Origin: Pseudomonas fluorescens NCIMB 11764
Lineage (GTDB): Bacteria > Pseudomonadota > Gammaproteobacteria > Pseudomonadales > Pseudomonadaceae
Length of the DNA stretch: 64,000 bases
NCBI RefSeq assembly: GCF_000293885.2
Contig: NZ_CP010945.1
Span: 6,934,155 to 6,998,154 of the forward strand
Reading direction: 5' to 3'
The notes under the pieces were generated by a model. The model had not been told where the DNA came from. It did no database searches and saw only the letters and a list, made by a program, of their open reading frames with translations. The position numbers were made by a program, and so were the translations under genes. Positions 48,859-56,557 of the stretch are shown piece by piece (within the stretch, counting starts at the first letter, position 1; each line of letters starts with the position of its first letter).

Positions 48859-49503
48859 TTACAGCGGCTCGAACGGACGCAGGCGGTACTGTGGCGGCAA
48901 CTGCTCGAAACCACTGATGGTTGCGTTCAGGCTCTTCCACCGACCGTCCTTGATGCCATAGATGCAGCCGTGAATCGACAGTTTCTGCCCGCGGTGCCAG
49001 GCATTTTGAACAATGCTGGTGTGCCCGACGTTGGCCACTTGCTGGATCACGTTGAGTTCGCAGAGGCGATCAACCTGCTCCTCCTCGGTAGGCAGTTTGG
49101 AGAGTTCTTCACGCTTTTCGTAATAAAGATCACGAATAGAACGCAGCCAGCCGTCGATCAAGCCAAATTGGCGATCCTGCATCGAGGCGCGCACACCCCC
49201 GCAGCCATAATGGCCGGTAACAAGGATGTGTTTGACCTTGAGCACGTCAACCGCGTACTGAATTACCGACAGGCAATTGAGGTCGGTGTGCAGCACCACG
49301 TTGGCTACGTTGCGGTGGACGAACAGGTCGCCGGGCAGCATGCCGACAATCTCGTTCGCCGGCACGCGGGCGTCGGAGCAGCCGATCCAGAGGAACTCCG
49401 GTGTTTGCTGACGGGCCAGTTTGGCGAAGAAGTCAGGATCTTCTTTAGTGATCGCGTCAGCCCAGCGCTCGTTGTTATCAATCAGATCTTGTAATTCGTT
49501 CAT
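48859..49503 (-). CDS. can: Beta-class carbonic anhydrase
   Basis: 214 aa zinc enzyme interconverting CO2 and bicarbonate. The zinc ligands and catalytic Asp are Cys42, Asp44 (WIGCSDARVPAN), His98 and Cys101 (VTGHYGCGG), at the same residue numbers as E. coli Can. HRNVANVV is also conserved. It corresponds to PA4676 in recalled gene order and marks the return from the accessory stretch to conserved synteny. Confidence 0.96.
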   Translation of the reverse strand: MNELQDLIDNNERWADAITKEDPDFFAKLARQQTPEFLWIGCSDARVPANEIVGMLPGDLFVHRNVANVVLHTDLNCLSVIQYAVDVLKVKHILVTGHYGCGGVRASMQDRQFGLIDGWLRSIRDLYYEKREELSKLPTEEEQVDRLCELNVIQQVANVGHTSIVQNAWHRGQKLSIHGCIYGIKDGRWKSLNATISGFEQLPPQYRLRPFEPL

Positions 49504-49671
49504 GCAATGAAGCCTCGATAATGATGCGCAGCTTTGACAGACAACCGTCCGTCGGGGTCACGCGCGAGATGCAGATTGCCGCTGATGCATATTACCTGAA
49601 CGCCATGGCGGTTGAATTCTGAGGAACCCAGTGGGTCCACCGTAGTAAGGCCCACAGTATGAGGAATTGCC

Positions 49672-50076
49672 ATGACTGATTCACGACGTCCGTTCGATGC
49701 GGTGCAACCCGAGCCCATCGACGACAACGAAGACCGCATGGGCTCGATGCATGAGCTGGATTTCGATGAGGAAGAACCTAGTGCCAAAATCGGCGATGAA
49801 CTGCCGGAAAACGAGCGCGAGCAACTCATGCCGCGCGAGCGCGTGCGCGAAGCCGGCATGACTGGCGCCTCGACCGCCGACCATGAGTCTACCGATGATG
49901 ACATGAGCCCGGAAACACTGATCCGTGAAGACGGTGCGCGAGATGCCCATGAGGCGGGTGAAGGAGGCCAGGCCGATTGGGATTTGAGCGTTGTCGATGA
50001 AGATGACATCGGCGGGGGTAATGGTCTGGATGAGGAGGAATTGGCGAAGCGGGAACCGATGGATGGGAATCGGTGA
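49672..50076 (+). CDS. Small acidic, probably disordered protein (PA4677-like)
   Basis: 134 aa, very rich in Glu and Asp, with Gly, Met and Ser and few hydrophobics (for example DFDEEEPS, ESTDDDMSPETL, VVDEDDIGGGNGLDEEELA). No globular domain, signal or membrane segment is visible. Such proteins are sometimes labelled serine kinase/phosphatase in pseudomonads, but no catalytic motif supports that. ATG 49672 follows GAGGAA. A REPIN directly follows the stop. Confidence 0.8.
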   Translation: MTDSRRPFDAVQPEPIDDNEDRMGSMHELDFDEEEPSAKIGDELPENEREQLMPRERVREAGMTGASTADHESTDDDMSPETLIREDGARDAHEAGEGGQADWDLSVVDEDDIGGGNGLDEEELAKREPMDGNR

Positions 50077-50094
50077 GTCTGTAATTCTTTGACT

Positions 50095-50206
50095 CTGTGG
50101 CGAGGGAGCTTGCTCCCTTTCGGTTGCGAAGCAGTCGCATAGATTATGACCTGCTCACGATCAGGCCCGCTTCGCGGCCCAGCGGGAGCAAGCTCCCTCG
50201 CCACAA
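50095..50206. repeat. REP doublet (REPIN), GAGCTTGCTC class, copy 3
   Basis: Left arm 50095-50118 (CTGTGGCGAGGGAGCTTGCT and on) and right arm 50181-50206 are inverted copies, matching the repeats at 5749 and 18205. The spacer again has a central GC palindrome (GGCCCGC...GCGGCCC). It sits between the convergent acidic protein and rimI. Confidence 0.9.
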
Positions 50207-50216
50207 TGGTTATGCG

Positions 50217-50669
50217 TCAGTCAACCAGGGTGCAGGCCATGACCACCGCGTCTTCGCGCCCGCCCACCGCCGGATAATAATCCCGACGCCGGCCAATCTC
50301 GTTAAACCCATACCGCTCATACAGCCGAAACGCCGGCCGATTGCTGTCGCGCACTTCCAGAAAACATTCCCGCGCCTCAGCCTTGCAGGCAATCGCCATC
50401 AGGTGCTCCAGCAGCGTCAAACCCAGCCCACGCCCCTGACTTTCCGGTTTGACGGTGATGTTCAGCAGGTGCGCTTCATCAAGAATGATCTGCACCACGC
50501 CGTGCCCGACCTGTTGCGAACCTTCAAACATAAGCCAGATCTGGTACTTGCCCAGCCCATCGAGAAAAATCCCGCGGGTCCACGGATGGCTGTACGCCGC
50601 GTATTCGATTTTCAGCACAGCGTCCAGGTCCGCCTCGGTCATCGGGCGAAACGATACAGCGTCACTCAT
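50217..50669 (-). CDS. rimI: Ribosomal protein S18 alanine N-acetyltransferase
   Basis: 150 aa GNAT acetyltransferase. The acetyl-CoA loop VKPESQGRGLGLTLLEHLM (about 75-93) has the R/QxxGxG/A pattern, and LEVRDSNRPAFRLYERYGF is the classic RimI C-terminal segment. It acetylates the N-terminal Ala of S18. It overlaps the preceding gene by eight bases, the same arrangement as holD-rimI in E. coli. Confidence 0.94.
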   Translation of the reverse strand: MSDAVSFRPMTEADLDAVLKIEYAAYSHPWTRGIFLDGLGKYQIWLMFEGSQQVGHGVVQIILDEAHLLNITVKPESQGRGLGLTLLEHLMAIACKAEARECFLEVRDSNRPAFRLYERYGFNEIGRRRDYYPAVGGREDAVVMACTLVD

Positions 50670-51441
50670 TCGATTCTTTCCAGCGCGCCATCAGCCGACG
50701 CATGGCTTGCCAGACATCAGCCTTACGCTGTGGCTCTTCCATTAATAATTCCAGACCCGGCAGGGCCCAGACCGTACCCAGGCCGTCGACCTGGAGTTCA
50801 CGGTTGAAGGATTCGGCATTTGCCTCTGCGGCGAAACGTACCGCCGGCAGGCCGATCAGCCACACACAGACGCAGGGTGCGTCTTCCAGGCGGGCCGAGA
50901 GAAAACCTTGCACAAAATCACGAGCGGCTTCCGGGCCTTGATCCATCGTACCTCGGGCCAGCAGCGGCCAGCGCACCGGTTCGCCGACGATCTGCGGGCT
51001 GTCCGGCAGACCGGCGGCGCGCAGCATGTCCTTGAGCAGCAGATACGCGGGGTCGCGGGTCTGGAAGGTTTCGCCTGTGGGTAACTCCACCAGCAGCAGG
51101 CAGCGACCGGCGCGCAACAATTGCAGGGCGAATCGCGGCGGTGGCACGACGGGCGCCTTGACCGCGACCGGTGCCTCCTCTTCTTCAACCTTGGCGTTGT
51201 CACGCGTGCTGGCCAACGATGGCCGCGGCACCTCTATTTTTACCCGTTCGGCCGGTTTGACCACCGGTTCCGCGGGCGCATCGACCACTGGCGCCAGCGC
51301 CACCGGTGCGACGACCAATGGCTCGGGCATCTCCAGTAGCTCTGGCCGCGAAGGCGCGGCAAAGGGCAATTCGGTGCGCGGCAGCCAGTTGACCACCTGC
51401 ATGGCGGTCAAATAAGCGCGACGACGGGACTCGATTAGCAA
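50662..51441 (-). CDS. holD: Probable DNA polymerase III psi subunit (cryptic HolD of pseudomonads)
   Basis: 259 aa. The N-terminus RRRAYLTAMQVVNWLPR aligns by eye with the E. coli HolD N-terminus (RRDWQLQQLGITQWSLRR), the chi-binding helix. A Pro/Val/Ala-rich linker (about 35-105) precedes a C-terminal domain (RFALQLLRAGRCLLLVELP, then VWALPGLELLMEEPQRKADVW). It overlaps rimI as holD does in E. coli. I recall that a divergent psi subunit was reported in P. aeruginosa; equating it with this locus is inference. The start is TTG at 51441, as no ATG or GTG lies upstream in frame. Confidence 0.65.
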   Translation of the reverse strand: MLIESRRRAYLTAMQVVNWLPRTELPFAAPSRPELLEMPEPLVVAPVALAPVVDAPAEPVVKPAERVKIEVPRPSLASTRDNAKVEEEEAPVAVKAPVVPPPRFALQLLRAGRCLLLVELPTGETFQTRDPAYLLLKDMLRAAGLPDSPQIVGEPVRWPLLARGTMDQGPEAARDFVQGFLSARLEDAPCVCVWLIGLPAVRFAAEANAESFNRELQVDGLGTVWALPGLELLMEEPQRKADVWQAMRRLMARWKESNE

Positions 51442-51608
51442 AGGTCGGCCACTTGTGGATAACTAAAGTGCGCTGATTCTACCGCCCTTCGCTCAAGATC
51501 GCCCGCGCTGTTGGTCGATAGACTTCACCGACAGTCTTTCCACCTAATCGCATCGCCCCCGATGCAGTACAATCGCGGCTTTTAATCGCCAACCAGCCGG
51601 CCATTCCG

Positions 51609-52886
51609 ATGATCGAACCCAAGCGCGTCTTGCGCGCCCTCGCTGAACACTGGGCACTTCTGGAGCCACTGTGCGAGCACTTCGACCAAGGCACACTGAG
51701 CCTCAACGAACTGCGCACGCAATTGGCCGCCCAGCAACTCGACAGTACGCCGCAGGACATCACCAGTCTGCTGGACGTGTGGATCCGCCTCGACATTCTG
51801 GTTCCCGTGGCGAAAAGCCCGAACCGTTTCGAGCTCAACGCGCAAATCCACGACTTCCTCGCTTACCTGCGCCGAGAGCACCGTCTGGGCCTGTGCCTGG
51901 AAATCGAAGCCTATTTGCGCCACCTCGAACGCCTGGCCGGTTACATCCAGGACGCCTTCGACATCCGCGACGGCCACGACCTGGCGCGCCAGTTGCGCCT
52001 GCTCGACATGCGCGTACGGGATGTATTGAAGAAACTCGCCAACGACGAACAGGCCCTGGTGGCCGTGGCCGAGCGCGCCAAGACCAGCGACCGGCAGATT
52101 CCCCTGCGTCAGCGTTACGCTGAAGTACTGGCGACCTGGGACGAATACGTCGAACCGATGATTCAGTTGGTGAACGCTGACGGCGCCTTCGAGCAAGGCG
52201 TGCGCAAGGTCGAAAATGTCCTGCTGAAGATGCTCACCGAGCAGCAACGCCTCGGCCACCTGGTCGATGACGACATGCTGCTGCGCACCCACGCGCGCAT
52301 CCTCGAGATGCAGACCAGCGCCCAATTGACCTTGCGTCATGCCCGCGAACTGCTGCTGCCGCTGCGCGAAGAAGCCCGTCGTCACAACGCCGTGACCCGT
52401 GGCGCGGCACTGGCCTTGTCGGCCATTCGTCGCAAAGGCATCGATGCGGTGCCGCAAGCGGCAATGCCGATGTTCACTCGGCCGCAAAGCACCTTCCTCG
52501 GCAGCGCCAGTCAGGTCGAAGCCTACGTTTACGCATTGGCCCGTTTCGAGCCGAAGCCAGCACGCTTCCCCAAGGCCCACAAGACCCAGAAAGGCGAAGC
52601 ACCGCGTGCGCCACGCACCGTTCGGGAAATGCTCGAACGCTGCGAAGATGCCCTGCCGATGCCGGACCTGATGACCTGGTTGCTGGAGCAGGAGCCGGAC
52701 GGCGCCACCGACGAACTGCTTTATTGGTTCTCTCGCCTGTCACGGGAAAAACGTTTCAAACGCGAGCGTCTGGAACGCCGCGATTACCACACTCACGAGC
52801 ACCAGGTCAACCTGCGCTCCTTCGCCCTGCTCTCGGCCCGCGATACCGCCGCCGAGGATTCTGCGAGCATCCCACATGCATCTTGA
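51609..52886 (+). CDS. mksF: MksF kleisin-type subunit of the MksBEF condensin
   Basis: 425 aa. A largely helical protein with an N-terminal winged-helix-like part (RVLRALAEHWALLEPLCEHF) and a long coiled middle (EIEAYLRHLERLAGYIQDAF). As the first gene of a three-gene set ending with an SMC-like ATPase, it fits MksF (JetA-type kleisin), corresponding to PA4684. The kleisin bridges the two ATPase heads. It overlaps mksE by 11 bases. ATG 51609 is preceded by a weak site. Confidence 0.87.
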   Translation: MIEPKRVLRALAEHWALLEPLCEHFDQGTLSLNELRTQLAAQQLDSTPQDITSLLDVWIRLDILVPVAKSPNRFELNAQIHDFLAYLRREHRLGLCLEIEAYLRHLERLAGYIQDAFDIRDGHDLARQLRLLDMRVRDVLKKLANDEQALVAVAERAKTSDRQIPLRQRYAEVLATWDEYVEPMIQLVNADGAFEQGVRKVENVLLKMLTEQQRLGHLVDDDMLLRTHARILEMQTSAQLTLRHARELLLPLREEARRHNAVTRGAALALSAIRRKGIDAVPQAAMPMFTRPQSTFLGSASQVEAYVYALARFEPKPARFPKAHKTQKGEAPRAPRTVREMLERCEDALPMPDLMTWLLEQEPDGATDELLYWFSRLSREKRFKRERLERRDYHTHEHQVNLRSFALLSARDTAAEDSASIPHAS

Positions 52887-53577
52887 TCTATCCGAACTGT
52901 CCCAGCTGGCGCCGATCTTTCGCGAGCTGTTCAAGGGCTACCACGTCAGCCGCCGCGATCCGGAGCTGTACGCACAACTGTCGAACTTCCAGGATCAGTA
53001 CCGCACGCTGTTCAAGGCGTTGGGTTTTGAACTGGTCTGCGATACGAGGGGTTTCTACTACTTCGTGCCGGACCTCGCCGCCGCTGCGGTGAACAAGACT
53101 GCACAACGTCTGGCGCTGTTCACCTTCATCCTCGTCGAGCATCTGGCCGATCAGGGCCGTGACCCGATTGCCGTGCTCGACGGTGGCAGCCTCGGTCGCG
53201 ACGAACTGCCGTCGTTGCTGGAAAAGTACCGCGACCTGTTCATTCAGGCTGAAGTGCAGACTGTCGAAGAACTCGAAGAAAAAATCATGCGCCGCATGAC
53301 GCAGCTCGGTTTCGCCGGCGAAGAAAACGGCGTTTACCGTTTCCTGCCGCCGATGCACCGTTTCCTCGATGTTTGCCTGTCGGTCCAGCAGGACCGTGAC
53401 CTGGCCGCCAGCCTGCACAGCGTATTGCCGCTGCCGGTTCCGGTGCTGATCGACGACGACAGCGACGAAAAACTGTTGCAGACCGATGATCCGCTGGACC
53501 TCAGCGATTTCGCTGAAGAAAGCGAAGAAGACGCCATGGCCCGTGCCATTGCCGAAGAACAGGAGACCGACGCATGA
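52876..53577 (+). CDS. mksE: MksE accessory subunit of the MksBEF condensin
   Basis: 233 aa with tandem winged-helix character: IFRELFKGYHVSRRDPELYAQL and later DELPSLLEKYRDLFIQAEVQ and LGFAGEENGVYRFLPPMHRF. This is the KITE-type accessory protein (JetB-like) that binds the kleisin. The last 45 residues are acidic (EESEEDAMA, EEQETDA). It overlaps mksF by 11 and mksB by four bases. Confidence 0.87.
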   Translation: MHLDLSELSQLAPIFRELFKGYHVSRRDPELYAQLSNFQDQYRTLFKALGFELVCDTRGFYYFVPDLAAAAVNKTAQRLALFTFILVEHLADQGRDPIAVLDGGSLGRDELPSLLEKYRDLFIQAEVQTVEELEEKIMRRMTQLGFAGEENGVYRFLPPMHRFLDVCLSVQQDRDLAASLHSVLPLPVPVLIDDDSDEKLLQTDDPLDLSDFAEESEEDAMARAIAEEQETDA

Positions 53578-56414
53578 GCAAGGAACGCTACGGCATCCGC
53601 CGCTTTGCCCTTTTGAACACCGCCGGTTACAGCCTCGGCCTGTTCCCGCTGGAAGAACCGCTGTCGGTCTACGGCGCGAACAACCTCGGTAAATCCGCCT
53701 CGATCAACGCGCTGCAATTCCCGATTCTGGCGCGCATGTCGGACATGAGTTTCGGCAAGTACAGCCTGGAACAATCCCGGCGCTTCTACTTCGCCTCGGA
53801 CACCAGTTACATCCTCGTTGAAGTCTCGCTGCCCCACGGTCCGCACGTGATCGGTGTGGTCGGTCGCGGCCCGGGCGGTGGTTTCGGCCATCAGTTCTTT
53901 GCCTACGCCGGCAAACTGGATCTGGCGCATTACCAGAAAAACGACACCTGCCTGCGTCAGAAAGAGCTGTTTACCAACCTTGAACGCGAGGGCCTGAAGG
54001 CCTACGAACTCAAGCCGGATGAACTGCGTCGCTTGCTGGTCGGCGGCCACACGTCGATCCCGCTGGATTTGACCCTGATCCCGCTGCGCTCCACCAGCGA
54101 ACAGAGCCTGAAGACCTTCCGCGCTCTGTTCATCAACCTGCTGCACATGCGCGAAATCACCGCTGCCAAGCTCAAGCAGCTGTTCCTCGATGCCTTCGAA
54201 CACAGCCTGCGTTCCGGCAGCGTCGATTACATCGCCGCGTGCGAAGAAGCGTTCCGCGATGTACGACGCATGGAGCAGGACTACAACTCCCTGGTCACTG
54301 CTGGTCCTTTGGTTGAAGCCCTCGCGGCAGGCGTGACCCAGCGCAATATCCTGCGCGGCAAACTGCACCGGATCTCGCCGCTGCTCGATTCGTTGCTCGG
54401 CACCTGGTCGGACTACGCCAGTGCGCGCAAGGAAGAGCTGACGATTCAGGCCGAGCATTACCGTAACGAGCAGGACGCACTGCAAAACGATCAGCGTGGC
54501 GGCACTCAGGAGCTGATGCGCCTGGAGCGGGAAATCACCGGCATCCAGCGCTGGCTCGGCGAACTCTCGGCGCTGAAGAATCGCTTCGCGCTGGTCGATG
54601 ACGTGAAAGTGCTGGAACAGCAGTTGCTCGCGGCCAAGGACGCTCACGATGAACTGGCCGGCGCATTGGCGCAGTCGCGGCAATTCTCTGCCGAAGACCT
54701 GGAAGAACGTCTGCGGGATCTGGAAAAACGCCTGAAGTCGGTCAAGCAGCAACTCGATCATGCCGACAACAACAGCTACGCCCGCCTGCGCGAAGAGTTC
54801 TCGCAACAGGATGTCGAGCGCCTGATGCGCCTGTTCAACAGCGCATTGTTCAGCCTGCCGCTGGGCGAGCACGGCATCGCGCTGGACGAAGACGGTCAGT
54901 GGGTCAAATCCATGGAGCTGATCCTCGACGGTTTCAAAGGCGAACGCTTCGAAGTGCCGGGCCTGTCCATCGACCTCTCGCACATCGAACCTCCGGCGTT
55001 GCAGGCGCTGGCTGACCGTGCAGCATTGCGCGATCAGAAAGAGCGTCTGGACAAAGAACTCAAGCAACTGAAAACCCAGCAAGCCGTGGCCGCCGACCGC
55101 GCCGCGAGCAAGACCCAGACCGAAGCGCTGTACCAGCGAGTGCTGGACGCGCAAAAAGCCCTGGAAGATTTCCGTCGCGCGCAAACCCTGAGCGCCGAAG
55201 AAGGCGACAAGCTTGAGCAACTGGCACAGATGGAAGCGGCACAGGACGAGTTGAAGCGTTCCAGCGACGCCTTCACCGAACGCGTCCAGCAACTGTCGGC
55301 CAAGCTGCAACTGGTCGGCCGACAGATCGGCGACATGGAAGCCAAGCAGCGCACCCTCGACGACGCCCTGCGCCGCCGCCAACTGTTGCCGGCAGACCTG
55401 CCGTTCGGCACGCCGTTCATGGACCCGATCGACGATTCCATGGACAACCTGCTGCCGCTGCTCAACGACTATCAGGACAGCTGGCAGGGTTTGCTACGCA
55501 GCGATGGCCAGATCGACGCGCTATACGCTCAGGTGCGCCTCAAGGGCGTGGCCAAGTTCGACAGCGAAGACGATATGGAGCGTCGCCTGCAACTGCTGAT
55601 CAACGCCTATGCGCATCGCACGGACGAAGCCCTGACCCTCGGCAAGGCACGTCGCGCGGCGGTCACCGACATCGCCCGGACCCTGCGCAATATCCGCAGC
55701 GACTACGACAGCCTCGAGCATCAACTGGCGCTGTTCAACCGCGAGATCAACAAGCGTCAGGTCTCCAACCTGCAGAGCTTCCGTATCGTCCTCGCGCCGA
55801 ACAAGGAAGCGTTGAAGCACATCGACCAGATCATCCACAGCGCCGGCCAGTACGAAGAAGGCGAAACCCTCTCCGTGTTCGACCTGAGCCAGAGCGCCGA
55901 TCAGGACAACAAGAACGAAGAAGCCAAGGAATACCTGGCGCGCCTGGTGGCCGCGAACCACAACCAGCTCGGTCTCAAGGACTTGTTCGAACTGGCGTTC
56001 GAGATCACCAAGGTCAACGGTCAGCCGGTGATTCATACCGACATCGATGGCGCCGCGTCCAACGGCACCACGATGACCATCAAGGCGTTGACCAACATGT
56101 ACTTGTTGCTGCACTTGATGGACCGCGACCAGGCCGGCCGCGTGCGCCTGCCGTACTACCTCGACGAGGCAGCGGACATCGACGAGAAGAACCAGGCAGC
56201 GCTGCTGGAAACCAGTCTGCAACTGGGCTTCGTGCCGATTCTGGCGAGCGTGAAACCTCAGGTCTGTGCCAGTGTTGCGATTGACCTGGAAGGCGGGAGC
56301 GGGCCGAACGGCATCTACATTGATGAGGCGGACTGGAAGTACATTCGTCGTCACGATGAGGTGAAGGCTGCCGTTAACGTTGAAGCAGACGAGCCGGAGC
56401 TGGATGCGGTCTGA
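53574..56414 (+). CDS. mksB: MksB SMC-like condensin ATPase
   Basis: 946 aa. Walker A is GANNLGKS (residues 34-41). Long coiled-coil arms occupy about 280-500 and 490-760 around a hinge-like middle, with many heptads of Leu, Glu, Gln and Ala. A C-terminal head holds the signature GAASNGTTMTIKAL (near 826) and Walker B YYLDEAADIDEKNQ (near 862). This is a MukB-like SMC protein of the MksBEF (Wadjet JetC) family, which compacts chromosomal DNA. It is shorter than MukB. No nuclease gene (mksG/jetD) follows. Confidence 0.92.
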   Translation: MSKERYGIRRFALLNTAGYSLGLFPLEEPLSVYGANNLGKSASINALQFPILARMSDMSFGKYSLEQSRRFYFASDTSYILVEVSLPHGPHVIGVVGRGPGGGFGHQFFAYAGKLDLAHYQKNDTCLRQKELFTNLEREGLKAYELKPDELRRLLVGGHTSIPLDLTLIPLRSTSEQSLKTFRALFINLLHMREITAAKLKQLFLDAFEHSLRSGSVDYIAACEEAFRDVRRMEQDYNSLVTAGPLVEALAAGVTQRNILRGKLHRISPLLDSLLGTWSDYASARKEELTIQAEHYRNEQDALQNDQRGGTQELMRLEREITGIQRWLGELSALKNRFALVDDVKVLEQQLLAAKDAHDELAGALAQSRQFSAEDLEERLRDLEKRLKSVKQQLDHADNNSYARLREEFSQQDVERLMRLFNSALFSLPLGEHGIALDEDGQWVKSMELILDGFKGERFEVPGLSIDLSHIEPPALQALADRAALRDQKERLDKELKQLKTQQAVAADRAASKTQTEALYQRVLDAQKALEDFRRAQTLSAEEGDKLEQLAQMEAAQDELKRSSDAFTERVQQLSAKLQLVGRQIGDMEAKQRTLDDALRRRQLLPADLPFGTPFMDPIDDSMDNLLPLLNDYQDSWQGLLRSDGQIDALYAQVRLKGVAKFDSEDDMERRLQLLINAYAHRTDEALTLGKARRAAVTDIARTLRNIRSDYDSLEHQLALFNREINKRQVSNLQSFRIVLAPNKEALKHIDQIIHSAGQYEEGETLSVFDLSQSADQDNKNEEAKEYLARLVAANHNQLGLKDLFELAFEITKVNGQPVIHTDIDGAASNGTTMTIKALTNMYLLLHLMDRDQAGRVRLPYYLDEAADIDEKNQAALLETSLQLGFVPILASVKPQVCASVAIDLEGGSGPNGIYIDEADWKYIRRHDEVKAAVNVEADEPELDAV

Positions 56415-56435
56415 TTTGGGTTAATTGAAGTCAAT

Positions 56436-56473
56436 AAAAAGGCCGCGATCCAAATGGATCGCGGCCTTTTTAT
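56436..56473. terminator. Bidirectional terminator between mksB and the MCE operon
   Basis: AAAAAGGCCGCGATCC / GGATCGCGGCCTTTTT is a perfect 16-bp inverted repeat with a six-base AAAT-type loop. Flanking A and T runs allow termination from both strands. It lies between convergent mksB and the MCE gene, 22 bases after the mksB stop. Confidence 0.95.
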
Positions 56474-56502
56474 TGCGTGGGATTTTTAGTGAACTTTAGG
56501 GC

Positions 56503-56524
56503 CGCATCGCGGGCAAGCCCGTGA
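56503..56524. repeat. Single REP-like sequence
   Basis: CGCATCGCGGGCAAGCCCGTG is a short palindrome of the CGGGCAAGCCCG type seen as a REP unit in fluorescent pseudomonads. No inverted partner is seen nearby, so it is a singlet, 34 bases from the MCE gene stop. Confidence 0.6.
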
Positions 56525-56557
56525 AAGCGTCCTCACAAACGCCCACTCAGGTACTTG

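Noticed and set aside
53334..55382. 682-codon leftward open frame opposite mksE and mksB
   Set aside because: Antisense of a coiled-coil gene yields long Phe/Gln/Leu-rich frames; there is no ribosome site or recognisable motif.
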